Shown piece by piece: positions 8,337 through 18,500 of a stretch of DNA of 64,000 nucleotides (positions are counted from its first letter, which is position 1; each line of letters opens with the position of its first letter). Position numbers and translations under genes: made by a program. Source of the stretch: Shewanella baltica (GTDB taxonomy: Bacteria > Pseudomonadota > Gammaproteobacteria > Enterobacterales > Shewanellaceae); NCBI RefSeq assembly GCF_900456975.1, contig NZ_UGYM01000002.1, positions 3,286,001 to 3,350,000 on the forward strand, written 5' to 3'. The notes beneath the pieces are model-generated. The model did no database searches. It was not told the origin of the DNA and was given only the letters and a program-made list of their open reading frames with translations.

Positions 8337-11303
8337 TTACATGGCATAGGTGAACCCCAAGAAAAATTCGCGGCCAAAGTACTGTAAGGTGCCGGTTTTC
8401 TGCTCGGTGCCAAAGTAACTCTTAGTCGGTTCATCTGTGAGGTTATTGACTTGGAACAGTACGTTTAAACCGTCCGTTACTTGGTAGGAGGCTTGATAGT
8501 CCATCACGGTTTCGGAATCGAAGTTCACCACTTGATCGTTAATAGCCACCTGTTCAGAGACAAAAGCATCACGGTAACGAGCGCTGATACGGGTTTCAAA
8601 GCCCTCATAGCCATAAAACAAGGTGGCACTGAACACATTATTCGATAACCCAGGTAAAGATTGAGTCGCACTATCACCGCCTAGGCTGGTAATGGACTGC
8701 ACCTCACTCTCGGTATAAGAATAACTGGCATTAAAACCTAAACCGGAAAATAAATCGGGCAAGGAAGCAAACACTTGGGTATAAGCCAACTCTAAACCGC
8801 GAATGTATCCACCCTCAGCATTATTCATTGCAGTAGTGTAAGTGCCATTACTTGTTGAGGTTTGCACCCCAGTAACAGGATCGACGATGTAATCCGGCAC
8901 GTTGAAGCCATTCCCCTTAAAATCGAAATTGGTGATAGCCACAGTATCAATAAAAGAATCAATATTTTTGTAGAATAGCGCTGCGACAAAGGCGCCTTCA
9001 TCAAAGTATTTCTCGTAGGAAATATCATATTGATCCGCATAGAAAGGTTTTAAATAAGGGTTATTAGTACTGGAACCATTGATGACCCCATCGCTATTAG
9101 CCGTTGCGCTCGCATCTCCCGCCAAGCGGTTAATTGGCGGACGCGACATCACTTTAGCGGCTGCTAAACGGATTTGAGAATCTTCAGTGATCTTAAAACT
9201 AAGGTTAAGGGACGGTAGATAATCAACATAATCTATCCCTTTGATTTTAGGTGCATAGTAGTTATTTACTATGCCTAAATCATCGACAATGTACTGAGCG
9301 CCAAGCTCTGGATGTGCACCAACATTCTCTAAGACAGTTGCAGATTGGTCTGTTTCAACACGGCGTAAACCGAGATTTCCTGTGACTGGAATACCACCAA
9401 TCTCGGTATCAAAATTAACCATGGCATAAGCCGCAAACACCTTTTCGAACACCTCCCCACTTTGCAATACGGTCCAAGAATAGTTAGTGGTATAGCCCTT
9501 AGCATCGAGTACACCATCGGCATTACCCCAGGTTTGTACTGGCTGTGGGATACCCTCAGGAAACCAAGCCGCCAGCGCTGCGTCGAGATCAATGGCGAGA
9601 TAAGAGGGGAAATAACTGAACTCACCCTGCCAATCGACGACCGAGGCCATATCAGACGTCAGCTTGAGTGGTGGCTCAGCGCTAGAGAAAGCGCCATCAT
9701 TGCCATATTCAAATACCGAGCGGCGATTGGAGTAATTGCGATCAGAGTAACGTACACCAAACTCTACTGAGCTGATGTAATCATTCTCAAGGTCATATTT
9801 AAAATCAAGGCGATAAGCCTTTACCGCATCTTCATTCTCATAGGGATAGATGCCGTACTTACTCACCATCACCCGATCCAGATCGGTGAAAGCATCGGCT
9901 TGATTAAAGCCCACATCGGGCAGATTAAGCCCGTTAAGTTGATAACTAATCGAGACATTATCATCGAAAACTGGGGTGTCAGCATTAGCATCGACAGCAA
10001 CGTTCGCCCATAACAGGCCATTCCTAAAGTTACTTTTGGCTGAGGAATAGGAAATATCGGCGGCGACATTCAGTCTGTCTGTCACTTGCCAGTCAGCATT
10101 TAAACCAAAGCTATTCACTTCATCAAAATCTTGGTTATCGTCGTTTACAGTCTCAACTCGGGTGTAGCTCTTTGAGGTGCGATTAAAAGTTCCGCCAATA
10201 ACAGAATTACCATCGAGTACAGGATTGGCAATCGCAGCGCCTGAGCCACCAAACTTAACCCTGAATCCTCGGGCAAACGATTCGCTATCGAAACGCGATA
10301 AAAATGCATCGGCCTTGAGCTTAAAATTATCCCTAGGTGCCCACTCAATCGCGCCCATATAACCGTTACGAATTTCAACGCCACCAAGGTGCTGTAGCTC
10401 AAAACCCTCGCTGATGTACTCATTCGCAGGGGCATCAATAGGACCGTTGGTATCATTAGCCAGTCCATCAACTTCTTTGCTGTCGTTATAAGCCAAACCG
10501 ATAAATTGGGTCGCAACACTGGGTTGTTTTAGACGAGCATAACCTAACGCCACGCCTAATGTATCGTCGAAGAACTTCCCCTGATAAGACATACTCAATC
10601 TGTGGCCATACTCGTCAGCACCATACACTTCACTGGCTCTGTCGTTGTACATACCACGGGCATTGACCAGAAAACTATGGTCTTTATCGGATTGCAGTGG
10701 GCTGACTGTTTGCAGTTCAACTGTGCCTGCAACGCCCCCTTCAATGAGTGAGGCTTTAGGGGATTTGTACACAGCGGCGGATGAAATCAGTTCAGACGGG
10801 TATTGATCGAACTCGATACTGCGAGTACCACTCGTCGATACCTGTTCACGGCCATTTAAGGTTGAAAAAACAAAACCGCCAGACATACCGCGAATGTTAA
10901 TTTCCGCCGCTTGTCCACCGGTACGTACCGCTGAAATACCGGGTAAGCGGGTCAGCGCATCCGCCATTGATACATCGGGTAAGGCGCCAAGATCATCTGC
11001 CGATAATTGCTCTGATACTGTGTCGCCGTAACGCTTAGCATCGAGGGAATCAATCAGACTTTTGCTGTAACCTTTAACCTCAATACGTTCGATATTTGCC
11101 GCTTCATCGCTGGCTTTTTTGTTGGTTTCGACACTCTTGGTATTCGTGTTGGTATCGTTTTTTATATTGTCGTCTTGAGCTTGTTTGGCCTCCTGTTGAG
11201 TTGGCGTAGTCTCTGCTGCAAAGGCTAACTGCGGTGTATACACCACACTAAAGCCTGCTGTCGCGAGAGCCATGGTCAAGACGCTGAGTTTACAATGACG
11301 CAT
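8337..11303 (-). CDS. TonB-dependent outer-membrane receptor, probable maltodextrin/oligosaccharide uptake
   Basis: A 988-residue outer-membrane transporter. A signal peptide (about 1-29, ending QLAFAAE) is followed by a low-complexity Gln/Asn/Lys-rich linker. The TonB-box-like segment and plug domain begin near residue 75 (IERIEVKGY, ADALTRLPGISAVRTGG, INIRGMSGG, EGGVAGTVELQT). A 22-stranded barrel is expected to end in the aromatic-rich FFLGFTYAM. The plug resembles the Xanthomonas/Caulobacter-type TonB receptors that import carbohydrates. Position directly upstream of a pullulanase points to alpha-glucan fragments as cargo; that substrate is inference. A good GGGGAA ribosome-binding site precedes the ATG. 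Confidence 0.92.
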   Translation of the reverse strand: MRHCKLSVLTMALATAGFSVVYTPQLAFAAETTPTQQEAKQAQDDNIKNDTNTNTKSVETNKKASDEAANIERIEVKGYSKSLIDSLDAKRYGDTVSEQLSADDLGALPDVSMADALTRLPGISAVRTGGQAAEINIRGMSGGFVFSTLNGREQVSTSGTRSIEFDQYPSELISSAAVYKSPKASLIEGGVAGTVELQTVSPLQSDKDHSFLVNARGMYNDRASEVYGADEYGHRLSMSYQGKFFDDTLGVALGYARLKQPSVATQFIGLAYNDSKEVDGLANDTNGPIDAPANEYISEGFELQHLGGVEIRNGYMGAIEWAPRDNFKLKADAFLSRFDSESFARGFRVKFGGSGAAIANPVLDGNSVIGGTFNRTSKSYTRVETVNDDNQDFDEVNSFGLNADWQVTDRLNVAADISYSSAKSNFRNGLLWANVAVDANADTPVFDDNVSISYQLNGLNLPDVGFNQADAFTDLDRVMVSKYGIYPYENEDAVKAYRLDFKYDLENDYISSVEFGVRYSDRNYSNRRSVFEYGNDGAFSSAEPPLKLTSDMASVVDWQGEFSYFPSYLAIDLDAALAAWFPEGIPQPVQTWGNADGVLDAKGYTTNYSWTVLQSGEVFEKVFAAYAMVNFDTEIGGIPVTGNLGLRRVETDQSATVLENVGAHPELGAQYIVDDLGIVNNYYAPKIKGIDYVDYLPSLNLSFKITEDSQIRLAAAKVMSRPPINRLAGDASATANSDGVINGSSTNNPYLKPFYADQYDISYEKYFDEGAFVAALFYKNIDSFIDTVAITNFDFKGNGFNVPDYIVDPVTGVQTSTSNGTYTTAMNNAEGGYIRGLELAYTQVFASLPDLFSGLGFNASYSYTESEVQSITSLGGDSATQSLPGLSNNVFSATLFYGYEGFETRISARYRDAFVSEQVAINDQVVNFDSETVMDYQASYQVTDGLNVLFQVNNLTDEPTKSYFGTEQKTGTLQYFGREFFLGFTYAM

Positions 11304-11426
11304 TTGGCATTCCCCTATGTCATAACGACTTGTTTTAACCCGATGTTCTATTCACCACATCAATCCAAGAAACATAGGGCAATCAAAGTGTCATACTAAC
11401 GGTGTAGCGTTTTTCGCCTCAATGGG

Positions 11427-11442
11427 ATGCATACGTATTCAT
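11427..11442. promoter_or_regulatory. Candidate LacI-family operator (MalR-like)
   Basis: The near-perfect palindrome ATGCATACGTATTCAT has a central CG step, as is typical of LacI-family operators. It lies about 125 bases upstream of the TonB receptor start in the receptor-pullulanase unit. A sugar-responsive LacI-type regulator is a reasonable guess; the regulator itself is not encoded in this window. Confidence 0.4.
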
Positions 11443-11587
11443 AACTTATCGTTCACAATATATTAACCATAAATTTTTAGCCTTTGATTTAAAAGATTTA
11501 TATTCAAAGCTAAAAAAATACAAAAACACAACCTAGTAACAATCTGCACCTCCGTTAGCCCAAGATCACATATTTACATTCGAATCT

Positions 11588-11608
11588 AAATGATATTGTT
11601 TATCATTT
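11588..11608. promoter_or_regulatory. Fur box
   Basis: Inverted repeat AAATGATA-TTGTT-TATCATTT, the classical architecture of an iron-responsive Fur operator. It lies about 175 bases upstream of the DUF3649-PepSY-DUF3325 operon and predicts repression under iron sufficiency. Confidence 0.82.
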
Positions 11609-11782
11609 GAATTAACTAAGTTATACTTCTCGCGGTTAGCTATCCCCTGTTAATAGAAATGTATTCGCCGTTAAGCCGAGTCTTCTGCCGTTAAACCAGA
11701 AAGCTTAAGCACATGTTGCAGAATTAACCGTAACGGATAGCCATAACGGACCCATATTAGCTCGAAATGAGAAGTGGCACTT

Positions 11783-12166
11783 ATGTCTAATACACCCGCG
11801 TTTGAAACGTCAACGCAATCATCTGCAGTGCAAATGCGCTCTTTCTCACTGATTTCACGGGGGATTGTGCAAATTGCGCGATGGTTTAAGCAAGAGCAAT
11901 CGCAGTTTGCCTTCAAAGTCTTTGCCCGCGCGAGCGCCGCACTGCTGGCGGGTTATATTGCGGCGGCCACCTTGGCTTGCCTGCTGACAGTCGTGCTACC
12001 TATGCCCCGCTTCGAAAGCACAATAACGGCCAATATGTTGGCTTTTCTGTTTTATGCCATCGCCATTATTTACGCCTTTTGTGTACGTAAAACCTGGCAT
12101 GCATGGCGAGATCTAGGCCTAGTGAGTTTGTTATGTTTTGGTTTGCTTCAGGTGTGTGGACAGTAA
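11783..12166 (+). CDS. DUF3649 membrane protein, iron-linked operon
   Basis: A 127-residue protein with an N-terminal cytoplasmic stretch of about 50 residues and about three membrane helices (LLAGYIAAATLACLLTVVLP, ANMLAFLFYAIAIIYAF, LGLVSLLCFGLLQVCG). It matches the DUF3649 family, usually found beside PepSY proteins and iron uptake genes. The ATG at 11783 is preferred over an upstream in-frame GTG at 11774; neither has a strong ribosome-binding site. The stop nearly touches the next gene (one base apart). A Fur box upstream indicates iron control. Biochemical role unknown. Confidence 0.8.
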   Translation: MSNTPAFETSTQSSAVQMRSFSLISRGIVQIARWFKQEQSQFAFKVFARASAALLAGYIAAATLACLLTVVLPMPRFESTITANMLAFLFYAIAIIYAFCVRKTWHAWRDLGLVSLLCFGLLQVCGQ

Positions 12167-12167
12167 G

Positions 12168-13865
12168 ATGAAAGAGACATTTTTTAGAACCTTATCTTGG
12201 CTACATACTTGGGCAGGTTTGCTCGTATGCTGGGTGTTATTGTTGATCTTTTTTGCGGGTAGCTTGAGCTATTTCCGCCATGAGATCAGCCTTTGGAACG
12301 AACCCGAATTACACCAAGGGGTTTATCAAAACTATCAAGCCGATACGCTCGCAAACCAGCTGGATAAAGGCCAAGATTATATCGCAGCGCATTCGCCCGA
12401 ATCGGCGCAGCGCTGGATGATAGGTTTTCCGACCGAACGTAAACCCTTTCAAAGTGTGAGTTGGCAACTACCGCCAGAAAAAGGTCAACGTCGCGGCAAG
12501 ACTGAAGAACATGTCGCCCTAGCCGATGGCAGCGGCATGATCTCAGAAGTGCGCGCAAGTCGCGGCGGCGATTTCTTCTATCGTCTGCACTTTGACTTGC
12601 ATTATATGTCCGCGATTACGGCCCGATATATCGTCGGTGTTTGCACTATGTTTATGCTAATTGCCCTTATCAGCGGCATAGTGATCCACAAGCGGATCTT
12701 CAAGGATATGTTCAGCTTTAGACGCGACAAGGGCGCCCGCTCTTGGTTAGATGCGCACAATGTGAGCTCTGTCATCGCCCTGCCCTACCATCTGATGATC
12801 ACTTATACTGGGCTTATCACCCTGATGTTGATCTATATTCCGTGGACGGTGGATACCGCCTATTCGGGTGACAACCAAGCCTTTTTAAAAGAGCTGAACC
12901 CCGCCAGACAAACCGAGAAAGCCACGGGGATTAGCGCGCCACAGGTGCAACTGAGTCAATTACTGCCGCAGGTGCAAGCAGCTTGGGGCGATGCACCAAT
13001 TAAGCAAGTGATAGTGTCATACCCTAACGATCAAAATAGCCAAGTGACCTTTTACCAAAATACAGGCAAAGATGTGACCGATGAGGCCAACATCTTGATA
13101 TTTAACGGGGTCAATGGTGAGCTTAAGTATGCCAGCCCGCATGAAGCCTCGGGGGCGTCAGTCACCTACGACACTATGATGTCGCTACACACGGCGCGTT
13201 TTGCCGCCCCACTATTACGAATATTATTCTTTTTCTGCGGCTTATTGGGTTGCGCTATGGTCGCAACAGGCACTTTGATGTGGGCCATTCGTCTACGTCA
13301 AAAACAACAGAAAGCTATAGATAAAGGAGAGAAACCAAGCTTGGGATTACGTCTCGTCGAAGGGTTAAACTTCATGTTTATCTTAGGATTACCCTTAGGC
13401 GCTGTGAGCTTCTTTTACGCAAATCGTCTGCTATCGACAAGTTTTGCAGGCCGCTCCGAATGGGAAGTTCACAGCTTCTTTATCGCGTTAGCGGCAATGG
13501 GAGTGTGGGCTTTCTTTGGCCGTTCACGTCGCCAGTGGCAAGCAGCATTTATACTCACAGGCAGTTTGTGCTGTGCACTGCCCGTGCTCAATGCCTTCAC
13601 ATCGCCGAGCAATCTCATCGACAATATTCAATCCCATCAATGGCCTTTAGTCGGGTTTGATATGCTCGCCATTCTACTTGGCGGCGCTATGCTATTTGCC
13701 AGCAAAAGATTAACTTTGATTGCTAAAGCCCCAGCCAAGCGCCCAGCAAGACCCGCATTCAATGCGCCGAATACCAAGGCGAATAAAGCACGCCGCAGCG
13801 AGCCACAAACATCCCTAGCCAACGAACTTACCTCGCCGTCTTCATTGGAGGAAGCCAAATCATGA
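12168..13865 (+). CDS. PepSY-associated membrane protein (PiuB-like)
   Basis: A 565-residue inner-membrane protein of the PepSY_TM family, a group linked to siderophore or ferric iron reduction and uptake. The first helix (LSWLHTWAGLLVCWVLLLIFFAGSLS region) carries the conserved HTWAG His. A periplasmic PepSY-like region follows, then helices near 160-190 and 205-230, a second periplasmic part (residues about 250-350), and four more C-terminal helices. Residues 520-565 are a basic Ala/Lys/Pro tail. The start is placed at the ATG one base after the upstream stop; an in-frame ATG 30 bases earlier lies inside the previous gene. It overlaps the next gene by four bases (ATGA). Confidence 0.86.
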   Translation: MKETFFRTLSWLHTWAGLLVCWVLLLIFFAGSLSYFRHEISLWNEPELHQGVYQNYQADTLANQLDKGQDYIAAHSPESAQRWMIGFPTERKPFQSVSWQLPPEKGQRRGKTEEHVALADGSGMISEVRASRGGDFFYRLHFDLHYMSAITARYIVGVCTMFMLIALISGIVIHKRIFKDMFSFRRDKGARSWLDAHNVSSVIALPYHLMITYTGLITLMLIYIPWTVDTAYSGDNQAFLKELNPARQTEKATGISAPQVQLSQLLPQVQAAWGDAPIKQVIVSYPNDQNSQVTFYQNTGKDVTDEANILIFNGVNGELKYASPHEASGASVTYDTMMSLHTARFAAPLLRILFFFCGLLGCAMVATGTLMWAIRLRQKQQKAIDKGEKPSLGLRLVEGLNFMFILGLPLGAVSFFYANRLLSTSFAGRSEWEVHSFFIALAAMGVWAFFGRSRRQWQAAFILTGSLCCALPVLNAFTSPSNLIDNIQSHQWPLVGFDMLAILLGGAMLFASKRLTLIAKAPAKRPARPAFNAPNTKANKARRSEPQTSLANELTSPSSLEEAKS

Positions 13866-14212
13866 TGCCAGAATTTATCCCCGTACTTGGGATCTTAGGC
13901 TTGAGTTATCTCTCACTTGCTCTGTTCGCCTTAGCTAAGTTTGGCCATTTTAAGGATGTGTTTAACCGTCCACCAGCACAATGGCAAAGCCATTTACTCA
14001 CCTTGTTTGCTTGGTTATTACTGGCATTTAGCTTAAGTGCCTGCGCGAGCGATCAAGGCTGGGCCTACGGTAGCATTTTGTTTATGGGGATCATTTCCCT
14101 CGCGGCCATGCTGGTCATACTGACGTTAAGCTACAGTCCACGCCATTTACCGATTGGTATCGTCGCTGGTAGCGTACTCACAAGCAGTCTATTACTGAGT
14201 GCTGGGCTATAA
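13862..14212 (+). CDS. DUF3325 membrane protein
   Basis: A 116-residue hydrophobic protein with four membrane helices and the conserved ALAKFGHFKDVF segment of DUF3325. Its start overlaps the upstream stop codon and is preceded by GGAGG inside the upstream gene, so translation is probably coupled. Third gene of the Fur-box operon; DUF3649, PepSY and DUF3325 proteins recur together in iron-regulated loci. Function unknown. Confidence 0.82.
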   Translation: MMPEFIPVLGILGLSYLSLALFALAKFGHFKDVFNRPPAQWQSHLLTLFAWLLLAFSLSACASDQGWAYGSILFMGIISLAAMLVILTLSYSPRHLPIGIVAGSVLTSSLLLSAGL

Positions 14213-14319
14213 CTTCTCCGCACTAATCTATAACTTCCTGCCGCACTGAGCCACAGGTCATGGCTAAGTGCGCACCGCTAGGCTATAGTGCCCTGATGTC
14301 CTTCAGATAGGAGAAAATA

Positions 14320-14757
14320 ATGGGCTTTAACTTAACGGTTAACTGGCAAACCTCGCCCGCCGAAGAAGGCGAATTTTGTCGAGACCACAGTATTACATTT
14401 GGCAGCGGCCAGACGATTCAAGCCTCGTCGGCACCGGAATACAAAGGCAATGGGCAGAATGTAAACCCTGAGGAAAGCCTCCTAGCGGCGTTATCCTCAT
14501 GTCATATGTTGACCTTTCTCGCGATTGCACATCTTAAGCGCTTACCTGTGACGTCCTATGTGGACAATGCCACTGCAGAGCTGGGTAAAAACGAAACGGG
14601 CAAGTTGGCCGTCACTAAGATGGTGCTGAATCCTAAGGTCATGTTTGCAGAAGGGATTGAAGTCAGCCAAGAAACCCTTGAGAAAATTCACGAAAAAGCA
14701 CATGTAAATTGCTTTATCGCCAATAGTTTAGCGACAGATATTCACATCAAGTTTTAA
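14320..14757 (+). CDS. OsmC-family peroxiredoxin-like protein
   Basis: A 145-residue cytoplasmic protein of the OsmC/Ohr family, thiol peroxidases acting on organic hydroperoxides. The two conserved redox cysteines are visible: C61 in SSCHMLTFLA and C131 in HVNCFIANS. The conserved NPEESLLAALSSCH block confirms the OsmC (YhfA/SACOL-like) branch. A strong ribosome-binding site (TAGGAGAAAATA) precedes the ATG. It is monocistronic with its own terminator. The physiological substrate cannot be told from sequence. Confidence 0.92.
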   Translation: MGFNLTVNWQTSPAEEGEFCRDHSITFGSGQTIQASSAPEYKGNGQNVNPEESLLAALSSCHMLTFLAIAHLKRLPVTSYVDNATAELGKNETGKLAVTKMVLNPKVMFAEGIEVSQETLEKIHEKAHVNCFIANSLATDIHIKF

Positions 14758-14777
14758 GATTTGTGCTGATATCTACG

Positions 14778-14810
14778 GCCCGCTAATGGTTTCCTAAGCG
14801 GGCTTTTTTA
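14778..14810 (+). terminator. Terminator of the osmC-like gene
   Basis: Stem GCCCGCT / AGCGGGC with a 12-base loop followed by TTTTTTA, about 20 bases after the stop codon. Confidence 0.85.
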
Positions 14811-14984
14811 TTGCCGCACCGCAGATTATTACCAGTCTGACTCATTGTCATCACCGAATCACCGTCGCCGCCCCCACACAGAGTCTTACCATCCGCATCC
14901 CCGAAACCTTTTCTATGGTTCAGCTCATGTCCAGCTTTTAAACAGTAGGATGGCTAACTTAGTGCCAACTGCTGGAGTTAAACG

Positions 14985-15425
14985 ATGCACATTCAACCAC
15001 TGCGACATTCCCCGTCTGTCAGCCCACAAAAAAATGTCTCCACCGCTGAATTTGCACAGGTTAACAATGCCGTTCAAACCAGCGCACCAACATCAACGGA
15101 TACAGTAACGCTTTCTCGCGATGCAAAACAATTGGCGGCGAATGCGCAAAAACCAGCTGAAAAACCAGCAGAAATGCCAGCACTGAGGGATAACATAGAA
15201 ACCTTAGTCGAATTGAAACACGCGAAGATGAAATACCAAGTAATCGCCGACATGACCAATATAGCGACAGGAACAAGCCAAGGGATTTCGGCGCCAACGG
15301 CCTATTACCTAAGCCATAACGAAGACGCGAGAGCGATAACAGTTAATCACCTTGCCCAACAACAGCAAGTGAACACTATGCAGATCTACGCAGAAACGAG
15401 TAAGAATATTAATGAATGGGCATAA
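14985..15425 (+). CDS. Hypothetical protein with helical C-terminal half
   Basis: I do not recognise this 146-residue protein. It has no signal peptide or membrane helix. Residues 1-70 are polar and Ala/Ser/Thr/Gln-rich, including DTVTLSRDAKQLA, a motif style found in proteins linked to flagella and in secreted-substrate N-termini. A Lys/Pro/Ala linker (KPAEKPAEMP) follows. Residues 70-146 look alpha-helical (ETLVELKHAKMKYQVIADM, then QQQQVNTMQIYAETSKNIN). GGAG seven bases before the ATG and a terminator after it support a real single-gene unit. Confidence 0.7.
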   Translation: MHIQPLRHSPSVSPQKNVSTAEFAQVNNAVQTSAPTSTDTVTLSRDAKQLAANAQKPAEKPAEMPALRDNIETLVELKHAKMKYQVIADMTNIATGTSQGISAPTAYYLSHNEDARAITVNHLAQQQQVNTMQIYAETSKNINEWA

Positions 15426-15429
15426 AAAT

Positions 15430-15462
15430 GGGTGTTGTCTCGGGAACTAAGAGACAACACCC
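15430..15462 (+). terminator. Strong hairpin after the hypothetical gene
   Basis: Twelve-base perfect stem GGGTGTTGTCTC / GAGACAACACCC with a nine-base loop, just after the stop codon. The following bases are only weakly T-rich, so it may end transcription or stabilise the 3' end. Confidence 0.65.
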
Positions 15463-15531
15463 TAACTTTGTACGCGACTATGCTAACTGAGATACCTTAA
15501 ATTTTAGTTAAATACTGAATTTAAATATCAA

Positions 15532-18500
15532 TTACTTAGCTTTTATATCCTGTGCCATTCCTTTTGCAGGCAGAGGTTGCGCTTTTAAGGCTGGAACGGG
15601 CTGCTTAACCAACTCATCTTTCAAATAGCTTATCGCAGTCTCAAGCTGTGCATCTTTACCGTTAAAGGTGGCGAAAGGTAAGTTATCGACTTCAATATCC
15701 GGCGTTACGCCATGTCCTTCCAGCACCCAGCGACCATCCATTGCATACTGTGGATACTCGGCCACTCGCGCCATACCTTTATCGGTCAGCGAATTTCGCC
15801 CAGATAACCACACGCCCGCGCCTGCCGTTTGTTTACCAATTAGCGGCGCAATACCCAGCGCTTTAATTCCCGCTGAGAAGGTTTCACCGTCGGAATAGGT
15901 TAGTTCATCGGTTAACACGACTAAATGGCCACGGAAGGTTTGCTGCATATTGGTGTTTGGCGTGCCGTGGGTCGGTTGCCAGAAAGCCCAAGCGCGGCGC
16001 AATAACTTCTCGATAATCCAACTGTCGATATTGCCGCCGCGATTACGGCGAACGTCGATAATCAAACCGTCTTTATCGTAATTGGTATAAAACTCACGGG
16101 CGAAACTTTCAATATCGCCGCCGCCCATGGCATATAAGTGCAAATAACCAATCTTGCCCTTACTCGCATCCTCGACCACAGTCGCGTTATGGCTCACCCA
16201 ATCTAAATAACGTAATTGGCCGTCCACCATAGCGCTGACGGGCATAACGATGGTTTTATGGGTTTGGCTGCCACGCTTAAGTTGCAGTAATACTTGCTTG
16301 TCCTGTTGATTGCGCAACAGCCGTGTGACATCAGCCACGTTCGCCACTGGCGTGCCATTGATGGCCAGCAGCACATCGCCTTCTTTGGCATCGACTTCGA
16401 TACGATTTAACGGTGAAGCGTTAGCTGGCAACTCAGGATCGTTACTGTAAATATGCGCAATTTTAACGCCATCGGCGGTTTGCTGTAGACGCGCACCAAG
16501 GCTAGCTGCTTTAGCCGCATCGGGATCTTTGGGTAAATCACCGCCGCGAACCTGTGAGTGCAAAGAATCCAATTCGCCCATCATTTGCATGAAGATATCG
16601 TTCAGTTCGTTACGGTCAGTCAGGCGGTCAAGCAAAGGTTGATACTTAGCTTTGGTCGCTTGCCAATCGAGGCCGCGCATCTTCTTATCGAAGAAAGATT
16701 CTCTGTGCATCAACCAAGCATCTTCAAACATTTGTTGCCATTCAAGCTGGGGATAAATCGCTAATTGCCATTGATCCGTTTGCACTTTGGCATTATCCGT
16801 ATCGCCTAGCTTATCGCCACCGTCAACAATCATCAGCGCCTTGTCATTGCTGAACTTACGCAGCATCAGCTTTTTGCCATCGGCAGAAACCGCATAATGA
16901 CCAATATCCTCGGCAAAAACCTCGGCTTTCGGACTTAATGGATCAAACTTGATGGTCATCAGACTCGGTTCGGCGTCATCACCCATCGCTTGGTCGAGCA
17001 CATAAAGCCTACCATCGACGGCGCGCAGTTCACTGTAATTGCCTGAATCGATAGGCACTTGCCATAGGCGCTGCGAAATACCAGACCAATCAATTTTCAC
17101 CGGATTCGGTTTATCCTTGGCATCCGTTTTGTCAGCTTGGTTAACGCTGAGTTCATTGGGTTTACTAAAGGGGAATTTGGCATTGTTAACTAAGGCGATG
17201 GCAAAAATTTGGCTGCGTTTATCAAACACTGGGCCCATGTTTCTATCGCCCCAAGGTGAACTTGGCGTGGCGCTGAATTGGCGATTTGACAGGAAATATA
17301 ACCACTGGCCGTCACTGCTAAAGGTTGGCGAATAGGACTCGTACTTATCGCTGGTGAGCGTCTCGGCCTTATTTTCATCCACAGAGTAAAGGACAATTTG
17401 TGGTCTTTGTTTACCGATTTCCGACTTAGTTAATGCAATGAAACGGCTGTCTCCGGACCAGCGAATATCAGCGTAAGGCCCAAGTCCTTCACCGTTAGTG
17501 ATGATTTTTTGATTGGTATTTTTCTTTAAGTCGAGCAGCCAAACGTTGCCATCGTTATCGTCGTGGGCGATAAATCGACCGTCATTGGACAGATTCAGGC
17601 TCATTCTTAAGGTATGACCGTCTTTTGTCAGCTGCTTAGCACCACTGCTGCCATCGGCGGGGAATTGCCAAATTTCTTGCTGACCCGTCATGTCGCTAAT
17701 CGCATAAACCGACTTGCCATCTTGGCTCAATATCGCTTCTCTCACGCGATAAGTCCCTGGCAGCGCAACTTGGATTAAGCGTGAGCCATCAACACCCGCA
17801 ATTGCTACATGGCTGCGGGCGGTGATCACCACTTTATCGCCAGCAAGGGCTAAATCGGTGGAGGAGGCATAATCCATAGGATCTTTCACCCAGTGCTCAC
17901 GGCGCTGGGCAAAATCGGACGTGAGTTCAATATTGAGTAATGCGTCTTTCGCGGCGGCGATATCAAATACATGGATATCTGCGCCCTGCTGGAAGACCAC
18001 TTTGCCTTGATCCATCTGCGCGCCGCGGACTTGCCAATCTTTAAATTGGGTCAACTGTTTTGCGTCTGAACCATCGAGCGCCATCGACCAGAGGTTGTCG
18101 TTACCATCGCTGTCGCTGATAAAATAGAGTCTGTCTTGCCATAGCATAGGTTGACGCACTGAGCCGTCGTGCTGGCCGCTGAGCAACTGGGCTTCGGTTT
18201 TGCTACCAAGTTTAAAGCGCCATAATTCGCCCTTTGCGCCGCCACGGTACACTTTGGCGTTATCGCCAGTGACTTGCAGGCCAAAGCGGGTGAAGTACAC
18301 GTATTCGTTGCGATCATCAATCACACCTTCGACCGCATCGGCTAAGGGTAAATCTGTGGTCGTGAGGGTTTTAGGATCGACGCTGCGTAGCATCCAATTA
18401 TTCGCGGGGCCAAAACCACTGTCTGTGGAATATAAAATCTCGCCTTTTGGGGTCCAACCTTGAACCCGCACACGGCTATTCTCAAAACTCACCCGCTTGG

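Larger units (their letters stand above)
11304..11782. other. Divergent control region between TonB receptor and Fur-box operon
   Basis: About 480 gene-free, AT-rich bases between divergent transcription units. A palindromic candidate operator near 11427 faces the receptor gene and a Fur box near 11588 faces the membrane operon. No small gene with a credible ribosome-binding site was seen. Confidence 0.7.
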
